From Lindgomyces ingoldianus (Eukaryota > Ascomycota > Dothideomycetes > Pleosporales > Lindgomycetaceae): a stretch of DNA of 64,000 bases. Where the stretch lies: positions 66,870 to 130,869 of the forward strand of contig NW_022985200.1 in assembly GCF_010093535.1 (NCBI RefSeq). Direction: 5' to 3'. Position 1 is the stretch's first letter, and the number at the start of each line of letters is the position of its first letter. The notes under the pieces were generated by a model. The model saw only the letters and a list, made by a program, of their open reading frames with translations. It was not told the DNA's origin and ran no database searches. This document shows positions 1-10,437 of this stretch, one piece after another. The translations under genes and the position numbers were made by a program.

Positions 1-120
1 GTTAGAGATTAGCATTAGCTATATTAGTGTGTTAGAGATTAGCATTAGCTATATTAGTGTGTTAGAGATTAGCATTAGCTATATTAGTGTGTTAGGGATT
101 AGTATTAGCTACGCTTAGTT
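1..120. repeat. 30-bp tandem repeat, four copies
   Basis: Four head-to-tail 30-bp units start at 1, 31, 61 and 91, each beginning GTTAGRGATTAG. The first three are identical and the fourth has several substitutions. The array runs off the left edge, so its true copy number is unknown. Confidence 0.95.
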
Positions 121-328
121 ACAGGCTGTAATTAGTTACATGCTATAGTTAAATATTATTATTATGTGTCTATTACCTATCTAATACTAATTTGCTAAGC
201 ATTATGCTACAACTATTCTTTAACCTAAATAACTTACCTTAATGTACTAACTATTTCTCTAGGTAAGCTTTGCTTTTACAGATTATTTATAAACTATTGT
301 AGTATTTTATTATTTAGCTATTTAGTTA
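121..328. other. AT-rich spacer, nothing recognised
   Basis: AT-rich sequence between the 30-bp array and the A1 transposon. I see no open frame or repeat in it. Its last two bases (TA, 327-328) are the left target duplication of A1. Confidence 0.6.
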
Positions 329-2190
329 ACGTACCTAACGGGTTGGCTAGCCACACAGGTTAGCCAGCTACTTTTGCCAAGCCCCTACCACACTCTACCT
401 ATCTACATAATGCCTTAACAACAACACTAGATTAAATCTTCTAAAGAACATTAGATATAGCTTACTTTTTAAGCTTTTAAATAAGACTTAAAACTTTTCT
501 TATAACACGCTATAGCTATTTATAATGTCTCTTACACAACACTAAGTAATTAACGCGCTAGATAGCCTATATAAGTAAAATACTAGCTTAAATTAAGAAA
601 TCTAACTAAGCTTAAAAAAAAGTAGTTATTAAGTATATACTTAAGCTTATTACGCGCAGATTTTCTTTTAGGCTTATAGCTATAGCTAATATAGCTAATT
701 TCTTGCGCGTAAAGTGTAATCTAGGCTAGGTTAGCTTAAACTAGCCTAGTATGTAGGTTAAGCACTGCTCTAAGTTTATAATAAAGTTTAATTATAAGTA
801 TAATTATAAAAAAGCGCTTTATAAAAATCTAAAAGTTATTTAAAGCTAGTTTTACTTAGTAGCTAATATAAAAGCTAAGTATAGTATTTAGAATAAAAAA
901 ATGTATAACTTTAAAAAGTTAAGCTTTATAATAAGCTAAATATTAACTAGAGTAGTTATTATAGCTTTAAAAAAATAAAAATAGCTAAAAGTAATATAGT
1001 AAAGTAATAAAAAGTAGACAACAGTTATCTAAAGCATTAATATAATAAAGTAGGCTATTTTACTTTTTATTATCTTTAAAAGCTATTATTACTTTTTAAC
1101 TTAGTATAAAAAATGAATTTGCTTTAGAACTAGGTTATTATAGTTTTTAAAAATAGCTAAATAATAAATAAGCTTAAGCTATAGTAGTTAAAGCACTTTT
1201 ATAAGCATATAAAAAAAGAGTTATAAGCGCTTATTAGCCTTTTATTATTAATAGCTATAAAAGCTATAACTTACTTAATTTCTAGTAGCACTATAAAAAG
1301 AATAAGATTATTACTATTTATATACTTTTATACTTATTGCACCTTTTATAGCCTTTTAATGTAGGTTGTTTTACCTTTTTAAAGAAAGTATATAAGCGCT
1401 AAGCTAAAAATCTTATGCATAACTAAATTACTTATATTATAAAACTTAAGTTTCTACTATGCTTTATACACACCTATAATATAGTAATTTCTTCTAGTAA
1501 TATTTAAAAAGGGTTTTAAGGCTCTAGTTTAGTCTTATTTAACTTAAAATAAGTTAAAATAGCTTTTAATATCTAGTTATATACTTTATTACTACTACTA
1601 CTTATTAATAATAAGCCCTAGTAGTTGTAAACCTTAAGTAATACTTTTAAATTTAAGTTATAATTAATGTTTATAAAAGTAAAAATTTAAAAAGATATAG
1701 ATAGCTTACTAATGTCTATAGTAAAGGCCTTTAAAAAGGGTTTAAAAAGGGTAGTAATTATTACACATAATCTAGTATTAGCAAAAAAAAAGATTATAAA
1801 GCTTTAAGCAGTAAATAAGGCTGCTACATAACATAAATTACATAAAAAAAAGCAGATTTAAGTAAAAAAGACTTTAATAGTTAAAAATAAAGTTTATCTA
1901 ACTACTCTAAGGGAGTTTAGAGCGCATAGTAATAGAAAGAAGCTAAAGACATAAGTATGTGCTAAAGAAAGTAAGCTAAGTTAAAGGCAATATAAGTAGT
2001 GTAATTAGACTAGGCATAACTTGCGTATATGTAAAAAAGTAGTAGAAGTAGACTTTAAATAATATCTTATGTTATATTACTTTATACAGGGCTAAAGTAG
2101 GCTGTTTTGCGCTAGAATAGAGTAGTTTTAGTAGGGGCTTAGCAAAAGTAGCCGGCTAACCTGTGTGGCCGGCTAACCTGTTAGGTACGT
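329..2190 (+). mobile_element. Fot1/pogo-like DNA transposon A1, RIP-degraded
   Basis: This is a 1862-bp element with terminal inverted repeats of about 60 bp that begin ACGTACCTAACGGGTTGGC and end with the reverse complement, flanked by TA on both sides (327-328, 2191-2192). The TIR contains a duplicated box separated by CACA, followed by CTTTTGCCAAGCCCC. On the plus strand near 724-830 a broken frame shows the spaced pattern of the Fot1/pogo Tc5-type helix-turn-helix (G-x-V-x-x-N-W, then K-F-N-x-K-Y-N-x-K-x-A-L), with tryptophan and glutamine codons turned into TAG. No usable open frame remains. TA target sites and a length near 1.9 kb fit the Fot1 group of Tc1/mariner elements. A shorter copy of the same family (A2) lies at 28032-29162 in the opposite orientation. 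Confidence 0.85.
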
Positions 2191-2192
2191 TA

Positions 2193-2439
2193 ACACTTTT
2201 TTATTTAAGGTTACAATCTAGCTAGTGCCTGCTAGTAAGGCGCTAATTATTCTCTAGTTAGTAGTAGTAATGTAAGAATTTATACTTTATTAAGGGGTAG
2301 TAATTAATGTTATAATCTTAACTTTAAAGAAATGGTGTCTAAAGTACTCTAGGCCTAGGGAGATAATTAGAAGGGCGGAAAGAAGAGAACTTAGCCTTTA
2401 TACAGGTGTACAGTCTGTTAAGGTGTGGTTACTAGGACT
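2193..2439. other. AT-rich spacer, nothing recognised
   Basis: Sequence between A1 and the inverted-repeat block. No supported gene or RNA was seen. Confidence 0.5.
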
Positions 2440-3432
2440 AAGAGGGGTAGCTAACTGTGGTTTGCTCTACAACAGCAGTATAAGGCGCTTAGGTTAAACA
2501 GTTCTAGAGTAGAACAAGAGAGGAGGTATATATAGTGTAAGATATATAATTAGATTACTTATTATTAAAAAGTAGTAATACTACTTAGTCTATGTAAAGA
2601 ATAAACTAACTATTAATTATAGCTTTTAAATAAAGTTAAGATCTTAAACTATATACATAGGGTTGCATGCACTTGCATGTTGTTGCGAGTTGTTGCATGC
2701 GACATTCTACAGTACGCCTCGCGCGCGTTTGCGTGCATTAGCATGCAACCGTCCCCTTCCTATTAGACAACGTACTCTGCTGCGCATTGGTCCAGGAGCT
2801 TGGTCCATTCCTCGCCCGTTAGGTCACGTGACCTGTCGGGCAGGGAATCAAGGACTTTCCATCCTTGATTGTTCAAACAGTGGGGCACAACTAACTAGTT
2901 GCTTACAGTCTAATCGTGGGTCGTAACAAGAAGTCTACATATTACGTCTCTACTGCACTACGCAGTTTACAGTTAGACTAACAGAGATTCCTTTAAAGTA
3001 CTCTACTCTCTAAATAAACAAGAGTAGAACCTGTTTATACTAGAATAGAAGAAAGTAATAGGCTTAGATAAATAAAGCCTAGAATAAGTAGACTAGCTGC
3101 TAGGCGAATGCCTTGTCTAATAGAGACTCTAGAAGGAACATGCAGCAACTTGTAAGAGGTAGTACTAGGATGCTGTACGCTCTTACAGTCTATAGTACAA
3201 TTCTATAAGTTGCTAGTTATTATATAGACTAGCTACAAGTTAACTTTTAAAAAGGTGTAATTAATGTTTAAGTTTATCTTTATATAGACTAAGTAGCATT
3301 CTAGCTTTATAAAGAGCTGCAATACTAGTTGTATATCTTACACTATATATACCTTCTCTCCTGTTTAACAAAAACTGTTTAACTCTACACTCTATACTAC
3401 TGTCTAAGAGTAAACTACAATTAGGCCTATCT
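2440..3432. repeat. Inverted repeat with arms of about 110 bp
   Basis: The arm at about 2440-2552 matches the reverse complement of about 3323-3432. The best part is the shared block GGTATATATAGTGTAAGATA, a TATA-like stretch preceded by GTTAAACAG in both arms. Differences are mostly transitions, as expected from RIP. The arms could be two divergent copies of one LTR-like sequence in opposite orientation. The roughly 770 bp between them contains a GC-rich island. Confidence 0.6.
2661..2935. other. GC-rich island between the inverted-repeat arms
   Basis: The GC content rises sharply against AT-rich flanks. It starts with GGTTGCATGC (2661-2670), which returns as its exact reverse complement GCATGCAACC at 2741-2750. 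TTGCATG-like words recur between them, and a CACGTGAC site follows near 2824. An 87-codon open frame here has no recognisable protein character, and I do not call a gene. Confidence 0.5.
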
Positions 3433-4383
3433 TATCCCTACTCCCCCGCATACCTACTGCCCGCGACCAGACTGTACATCTGGAAGCTCCGCGCCGCTCA
3501 CCCTCTAACAAACCTATTAGGCCCGCGTACTTGCACCTACAAGTTAGGATTGTAACAGGTTACTAGTTTTAAAAGTTTTCTACTAGTAAATCTAGTGTAC
3601 ATAGATTAAAGCGCTTAAAAATACTAGCATCTAGGATAATCTTATAGCATGCAGCTAGATTATTATTAGAATTTAGTAGTTACTTTACTAAACTTAGCTT
3701 TTTTAGTTTCTTTAATATTAAAATTACTAATACTTAGGCTAAGAGTATTAAGTCTGTTTACTGTCTAATATTACTTATGTATTCTTATCTGCTAGCATTA
3801 GACTAGTTATATATACTTACTGTTACTTATTGTTAACTAGAAGTTGCCGGTTAAATAGTTTAATAGTGAAGGAAAGAAGGGAGAGAGGCGATTGGTGGAC
3901 GTATATTAGATGCTGGCCTGTGCGCTAAGCGAGACGTCTGATTATGTCATCCAAGCTTCTGAAAAGGAAGGCTAATACCTGTTCGTCGATAGCAAGACGA
4001 ACCTGGCAGAACTCCATTCACGAGGGCCTCAAACTCATTTCAATGCTCTGTGATAGGAAAGGGTTCCTGTCTCTTGATTTCTGTATTTCTTGCCGCCAAT
4101 TGCGATCATGGTTCGTGGTGACTGTTATCTCGACGAAACTGCGGCGTTCGTATTTTCGCCTATCGCGCGGGGGGGGCTGCATCAAAGACTTGTGTTTCCC
4201 CAGATCTCCAGCCTCAAGATACACCATCTACAAAAGCAACGTGCAGTGGGACTGCTCTAGATATGGAGCTTCCCTTGAGAACTTCAGACTAATCGCATCT
4301 ATGACGCACCTCCGCTGACGACTGAATTCCTTCGAGAGCGTAACAGCAGCGAGCCGAACCTCCTGAACCCCAAACCTACGACA
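3433..4383 (+). promoter_or_regulatory. 5' flank of the CLC gene
   Basis: Between about 3840 and 3940 the sequence changes from AT-rich repeat remains to ordinary composition, and it stays so through the gene. A reverse CCAAT box (ATTGG at about 3893) and a purine-rich stretch precede the gene. Small open frames here on both strands look like chance. The transcription start was not determined. Confidence 0.35.
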
Positions 4384-6837
4384 ATGAGCGAGCCAAACGA
4401 GCATACGTCCCTCCTCATCCCTCATGATGAAGAAGGCCAGTCGGTCCGATCGAGAGAGGAAGTGGAATTGGGCCACACGTCGATTGGAGAAAGGCTCTCG
4501 TACAACGATTACAGCACCATTGACTGGCTCCATTGTCTGGTACAGGGTCTTATCAGTGCTAAGATCCGTTGGCTAACTAGGGCACCTCCAGGTCAAGGAC
4601 TCATATCGATTCCGCGCGCTCCACCTCCGTCACGGTACCCGCGCCTCGATCAATCAGCACGTCGACGCCTGCTCAGGCTGGATCGCCGTGTCTTTGATCG
4701 GAATAATCATGGCTTTTGTGGCCGTCAGTATTGACATGTCCGTCGCCACAGTTGCTGGTCTAAAGTACGGATACTGTGCTGGAAACCCCCTCGTCAGCAG
4801 GGAAGCATGCTGCGAATATGTCCATAAGGAGGGGATAAATTGTGATAGGTTTACGTTGTGGAGCGACCGTTACTGGCCACAATTCGGAATATATGTTGGT
4901 TGGGCTGTGCTGTTTGGAATTATCAGTTCCGGTGTGACTATGTTCTCGAAGACAGTGCTTCCTGCGGTTGGCCCAGAGGCCAAGAACCCCAACGGGTACA
5001 GTCACTCTAATTCCAATTCCAACTATAACAGGTATGGCCAAGGCAAGTCTCTGTATATGTCTGCTGGATCAGGTATCCCTGAGATCAAGACAATCTTGAG
5101 CGGCTTCGTTATTCCACATTATTTAGACTTCAGGATTCTAGTACTGAAAGCAATCGGGGCCGTATTTGCGGTGGCTACTGGGATGTCACTGGGCAAGGAA
5201 GGTCCATTCATCCATATTGCAGCTTGTGTTGGTCAACAAGTTGCGAATCGATTTGAGAAGTACAGAGAAAATGCTGGAAAGTGGCGAGAGATCTTGTCTG
5301 CCGCGTGTGCTGCAGGGCTGAGCTCTGCTTTTGGTGCTCCTATTGGTGGTGTGCTGTTTGCTTATGAGGTAAATTTGGCATAATTTCACAGCATTTACCA
5401 TACTAATCATCGGTCAGGAAATATGCGTTCACTTCCCTCGAAAGGTACTATGGAGAACTTTCTTATGCTCAATGGTAGCAGCAATTACCCTAAAAGCCCT
5501 TAACCCGCATGGCACTGGAAAGGTTATACTTTTTGAGACTAATTACGGAACATCATATCGGCCTGAGCACTACTTTACATTTATCATCCTAGGCATTTCT
5601 GGCGGCTTATGGGGCGGAACTTTTACGATGGCCAATCTCCTGTGGGCAAGGTGGTTCAGAAAGTACGTTCCTAGTTAACTGTTTGCTCTGAGCAGAGAGT
5701 ACTGACAGTTCCAAGTATCCGACTTATCAAAGGCCGTCCAGTACTGGAGGTCTTCTTCGTTATTATGGTGACAGCAGCTCTCCAATTTCCAAACCCCGTC
5801 ACTCGAGCACCTGGAGTTGAAATTATTAAGAATCTGCTTGTGAATTGCGCTACCAAGAAGGACACTTGGGTCTGCCGGAACGAGGCTAGAACCGACGGGC
5901 GCTGGGATTACATTGCATGGCTTGCATATGGAACTCTAGGACAACTAGCCTCGACCACGATCACATTCGGTCTTAAGGTTCCAGCAGGTATTATTATTCC
6001 TGCTCTCGTCGGCGGCGCCCTGTTTGGTCGGCTGGTCGGCCAATGGGTTACGACTATCTCACCTGGTATTTTTGCCATGGTTGGAGCTGGGGCATTCTTA
6101 GCTGGTGTCGGAAGGATGACCATCTCACTTTGTGTGATCATGTTCGAGGTAAGATCTCCAGCAAACATTAGTATTCTTACTAATCAAGATACATTCAGCT
6201 TACGGGAGAGCTTGAATACTCCCTTCCTCACATGATTGCCATTCTTGTAGCAAAATGGACAGCAGATGCTATCAGCAAGGAATCAGTGTACGATCTCGCA
6301 CAATCCGTCCTTGGGCACCCCTTCCTGGACACGGAACATGCACTTCGCCTTATCCAGCACGAGCCTTCCGCTACAGTTCAGGCTATACTGCCACCAGCAT
6401 CTACTATGGCGGAGCTCACAATAGAAGTCCCGAGTAACAACAAGGTACCTCAAAAGGTCCTCAAAGAGCATCTCAACTACCTCCATCGGCGCGGCCTGAT
6501 GGATGGCGGAATTGTACTGACGCAAAAAGGCGTACTACAAGGCTATATCGCAGAACCTGAACTCGAATATGGCCTCAATGAGTTTGGGAAGGCATTTGGT
6601 GAAGATAAAGAGGTTCGACTCTTTGGAGATGTCGATGAGGGTGAGTATGACCTCAGCAACTTCGTCGATCGAACTCCGATAACGATCACCAATACCGCAC
6701 CCATGGAGTATGCTGTCGAGATATTCGGTAAACTCGGCATTCGATACCTTTGTGTCACTGAAGAAGGTAGTGGGCGATTGGTTGGCTTTGTGATTAAGAA
6801 ACGATTACTGATATATCTAGATGGGTTAAAAGACTAA
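4384..6837 (+). CDS. CLC-type chloride channel / chloride-proton exchanger, five exons
   Basis: Voltage-gated chloride family protein, probably an intracellular (Golgi/vacuolar, Gef1-like) Cl-/H+ exchanger. Exons are 4384-4539, 4592-5368, 5418-5662, 5716-6148 and 6199-6837, giving 2250 nt and 749 residues in one frame. Introns are 52, 49, 53 and 50 bp with GT donors; intron 2 has a clear TACTAAT branch site. Signature motifs are GSGIPE (about residues 211-216), GKEGP (253-257, gating Glu 255), GGVLFAYEE (the second Glu, 312, aligns with the proton-path Glu of exchangers), a GIIIP motif near 484 in the place of the usual GxFxP, and GRMTISLCVIMFELTG spanning intron 4. Two C-terminal CBS domains lie at about 600-665 and 690-745. 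Intron 3 seems to use an AAG acceptor: the nearer CAG sits right after the TACTGAC branch site and would break the frame. No disabling mutation was seen. I chose the first ATG, which gives a short cytosolic N-terminus. Confidence 0.93.
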
Positions 6838-6846
6838 GTGGGAGTT

Positions 6847-7035
6847 TGTCACGGTTAACTTGGACATGCCTCGGACTCTCCCCGGAGAGCCCTCGGCCCG
6901 GCCTTGGGCACATGACGTCCTGTCACGTGCCCTAGCACATATATATATCCTCTCACAAACCCCTGAGTCTCCTTAAGGATTTGTCTATTAATACTATCCT
7001 GTACCTCTATCTGCGCTTTATGCTTTCTGCTTTAC
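6847..7035 (+). mobile_element. LTR-like block directly downstream of CLC
   Basis: GC-rich block beginning TGTCACGGTTAAC, with the inverted pair CGGACTCTCCCC/GGAGAGCCC, a CACGTGCC box and a TATA stretch (ACATATATATATCC), and ending about TTTACA. This arrangement resembles a Ty3/gypsy-type LTR with its promoter. No partner LTR or target duplication was found, so it may be a truncated 5' LTR or a solo LTR. It starts 10 bp after the CLC stop codon and may affect 3' end formation. Confidence 0.4.
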
Positions 7036-7310
7036 AGTGCTTTTATAATTTAAATCCTTTATACTCTCTTACAAAGACACAGTTAGTTTAAAAAATAAAA
7101 GGCTACTTCTACTACTACTTCTTAAGCTCTACCTTAATTAAAAAGCTGTAATAATAATAGCTAGTAGTAGTTGCACACGCAAAAGTAGGGCCACAGCTAC
7201 TACCCCTTCTAAGGCTGTCCTAGAGACGCCTTATAATAACTCTAGTGCTTAACTTCTTAAGCACCTTACATTCTAGCGCCTTAGCTAAATTCTACTAAAT
7301 TAGTAAGTAT
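7036..7310. other. AT-rich remnant, possible retroelement interior
   Basis: Low-GC sequence between the LTR-like block and the next LTR element. Its last five bases (AGTAT, 7306-7310) are the target duplication of that element. It may be the interior of the element starting at 6847. No domain was recognised. Confidence 0.3.
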
Positions 7311-7600
7311 TGTAACGATTCTCAGGAATCGTTCCATCTCGTATCCTCCCGGAACCTCCGAAAGGCCCCCGTATCGGCCCCGACCTCGACCTGGCCCCGA
7401 CCCCTGCTGTTACCCCTATTCCCTCATGTATTTAGTCGCACCTCGCCCCTGTAGCTAGCTTAGTAGTTTTCTGATATCCTTTCGTACAAGGCCTATAGGT
7501 GTTAATGGTATTCCCAGGTTCTGAGTCCCCACGCACTCCTATATGCCTCTAAGTGGATTCCTACCGCATTTAGACCTATTGTCTTGCCTGTGCTGTTACA
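7311..7600 (+). repeat. Left LTR of the 7311-9232 element
   Basis: 290 bp, TG...CA. It opens with TGTAACGATTCTCAGGAATC, whose CpG sites survive, while its inner half is RIP-mutated. Confidence 0.9.
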
Positions 7601-8205
7601 TTATATTAGAAAACTTACTTTTGCTAGTAACAGCCTTATATAATATTGCACTAATTGTTTGTTTAACTACGTCTAAGCTCTAAGACGCGTCTAATTTAGT
7701 TTAGGTTGCAATTCTCTACACTGTTATATTAAATTACTTAGTCTATAGACTAGATCCTATTAACCTCTAGTTAACTAAAGCCTTTAGGTTTAGAACTTTC
7801 TATCCCCTGTAATTAAGATTGCCTTTAAAAAAGTTGCATAAAGGCGCTAAGGTAGAAACTTAGAGACTACTAATAACCTATTAGAATTAGAGGCAACTGC
7901 TAATGTCTAACTAACTACCCTTAAATTCTAGAATCAAAATACGCTCTAGCTAAGCTATACCCCTACCTAATTTAGAGTTAACCCCTAGCAGTATATCTAT
8001 TAATAATTAGATTACTTAATTATAAGCATAGCTTAAGCAGCTAATCTAGCTAAAAACTGCTAGTTAACCCCTGCTAGCTACTAAATTACCTCTAATAACG
8101 CCCTGTACTACCTTTGCTACCTTAAGTGTAAGAGACCTTTTAGGCACCTCTTAGACCTAGCAAATCTACCTTACTAAACATACGCCTAAGATTAAGATCC
8201 TTACA

Positions 8206-8917
8206 GATAGCAAAGAACCTATGTTTAAATAATAGTAAGCCTTTATTATAGACAAACTTAACATTAATTTAGATTACTATTAGAGTAAGCGCGCACACAT
8301 GGCATTAATATAGAGACATACAGCTAGTATCGCGAAGGATTATCTAGAGCTAGGATACCTAGCTAAATTAAACTAGTTTTAGTTTAAAAGTGTAGAGGAT
8401 ATAATAAAGCTCTTATAAGCTTATTTTATTACTAGTTAGAAAAAGACTAAAGCACAACAAGCATTCTAAACTCTTAGAATAGATAAAGAAGAAGTGTTCT
8501 CTACATTTAAAGCGCGCTTTATTAGTGCAGCTATTAAGGGAAGAGTATCCTAGTTAGATTAGTCTTTCTACCTATAGAAGAAGCTTCCCCCTAGCCTATA
8601 GGTACTAAATTATAGTTTTAAACATACCTAGGCAAACTTCTTTAAAGCTATAATAGCCTACCTTATAGCGTACAATGTAGAAAAGAGGACCTATAGGAAA
8701 GACCTTGTTATCCTATTTAAATTAGCTCTAATTAACAAACTACACCTGCTACCCTAATAATTAATAACTGCATGCGTGGCGTTTAGTTTAGAGGACACTA
8801 CTAGTAGTGCAAAGGAATACTTAGCAAGGACACTTAGCTAAATTAGACTATTTTTAGTTTAAGAAGGCAGAGGACATAACAGCAATACTTTGTACTATAA
8901 TTACTACTAATAGGGAC
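8206..8917 (+). pseudogene. gag-like frame of the 7311-9232 element, RIP-broken
   Basis: One frame of about 235 codons runs through the element interior, interrupted by about 20 stops, all TAA or TAG. Read as former CAA/CAG codons, it gives a plausible hydrophilic, helical gag-like protein with no protease, RT or integrase motif. Position inside an LTR pair and upstream of the purine tract supports a gag. The sequence itself was not matched to a known gag, and a zinc knuckle is not visible. TGA is scarce throughout RIP-affected DNA, so the absence of TGA is only weak support. Confidence 0.4.
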
Positions 8918-8942
8918 TATTAGTTTATAGAGGGGGGGGTAG

Positions 8943-9232
8943 TGTAATAATTCTTAGGAATTGTTCCATCTTGTATCCTCCTAGAACCTCTAGAAGGCCC
9001 CTGTATCAGCCCTAACCTTGACCTGGCCCCAACCCCTGCTGTTACCCCTATTCCCTTATGTATTTAGTTGCACCTTGCCTCTATAGCTAGCTTAGTAGTT
9101 TTCTAATATCCTTTTGTACAAGGCCTATAGGTGTTAATGGTATTCCCAGGTTCTGAGTCCCCACGCACTCCCATATGCCTCTGAGTGGATTCCCACCGCA
9201 TTCGGACCCATTGTCTTGCCTGTGCCGTTACA
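8943..9232 (+). repeat. Right LTR of the 7311-9232 element
   Basis: 290 bp, beginning TGTAATAATTC and ending GCCGTTACA. Here the 3' (outer) half keeps more G+C than the left LTR, while the 5' half is mutated. Confidence 0.9.
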
Positions 9233-9237
9233 AGTAT

Positions 9238-10435
9238 AAGAGGTAAAAAATACAAAACACTAAGTCTTTAAGTTAAAAAATAAAGAAGACTTTAAAAACT
9301 TTTAAAGACATAGTTAAACTAAACTTAAAAACTTTTTAAGTTATAAGACTTTAAAAACTACTAGTTAGCTTTTTATAAACTACTTATAGTAACTATTAGC
9401 AATAGAGGCAAACGCAATACGCTATAGTACTCTTCTAAAGCAGGCTTAAACTAGTTCTACTACTGTTCTAGTCAACTCTTAACTAATAAAGCGTTTATAT
9501 AGTTACTTTTTATAAAAGCTTTTTAGCTTAAGGCTAAAAACGCATTAAAAGCTAAAATTAGTTAAGCTTATAAATAAACTTAAATTAATTTTATAACTTT
9601 TAGCTTATATTTTAAAACTACTTTAAATTAACTCTAATTCTAAGCTAGCCTAAATAAAACTTTAAGTTAGCTATTTAAGATTAAAGCCTTTTTAAAGCTT
9701 AGCTTTTTAAAAAAGTCTCTAGCTTTATAGTAAGTAAATACTTAAGCAAGAGATATAAATAGTATCTAAGAATATGTAGACCTTTTAGACAACTTTACTA
9801 CTTAAACTTAATAAATTATTAACTAGATTTAGTTTAAAGTTTATAAAAACTTAATTAGTTACACTATTAATAAAGGCACTATTAAAACTTAGGCTTAGCT
9901 TTAAACTAAAGTATATAAGCTTACTTAAAATTCTTTTTTAATATAGTGTAAAAACTACTAGTACTGTTAGAATATAAAGTAAAAAGTAAGTAATATATTT
10001 AACACTTTTATTATCTAGCTATTTTAGTAAAAAAGCTTTTTAAAACACACTTGTTTTTAAACCTCTAATAAAAAGAAACTTTATAAGATTAAAATTACTT
10101 TTATATAAAGCTACTTTTTAAAATTTATCTAAAAAAAAATGTAGTGTAATAGCTTTCTTAAGTTTATAAACACTTAGCTAGAGTTTAAGCGCGCTATATA
10201 TAACACTAAAACTACTACTTACTTTAAGTAAGCTTTAATAACATTTTAGGCTAGCTCTAAAAATACTTTAACTTAAAAAAAAAACAGTTCTACTCTACCT
10301 TAAACTCTTAATAAAGGTAAAAAAAAAAAAAAAAAATAAGACTAAAAGCTTACAAGCTAATTACTAAGTAACTAGTAGTTTTTAGTATAAAAAACTAATA
10401 CTGCTATAATAACATCTTAAAAAACCTTTAATAAA
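9238..10435. other. AT-rich degraded sequence, unassigned
   Basis: About 1.2 kb of heavily AT-biased DNA with no open frame. It may belong to an older element into which the 7311-9232 retroelement and B1 inserted. Nothing was recognised. Confidence 0.4.
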
Positions 10436-10437
10436 TA

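Larger units (their letters stand above)
7311..9232 (+). mobile_element. LTR retroelement with 290-bp LTRs and AGTAT target duplication
   Basis: The LTRs at 7311-7600 and 8943-9232 are both exactly 290 bp. They begin TGTAA and end TTACA, and 5-bp AGTAT duplications flank them (7306-7310, 9233-9237). A purine tract (AGAGGGGGGGG) sits just before the right LTR and sets the plus orientation. The interior is only 1342 bp, far too short for gag-pol, so this is a non-autonomous or deleted element. LTR differences are transitions, and the least mutated parts are the outer end of each LTR. Confidence 0.9.

Noticed and set aside
1..120. Telomeric repeat
   Set aside because: The unit is 30 bp. TTAGGG-like letters occur only in the diverged fourth copy, not as a TTAGGG array.
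3944..4318. 124-codon plus-strand frame upstream of CLC
   Set aside because: No domain character, overlaps minus-strand frames, and lies where the CLC 5' region is expected.
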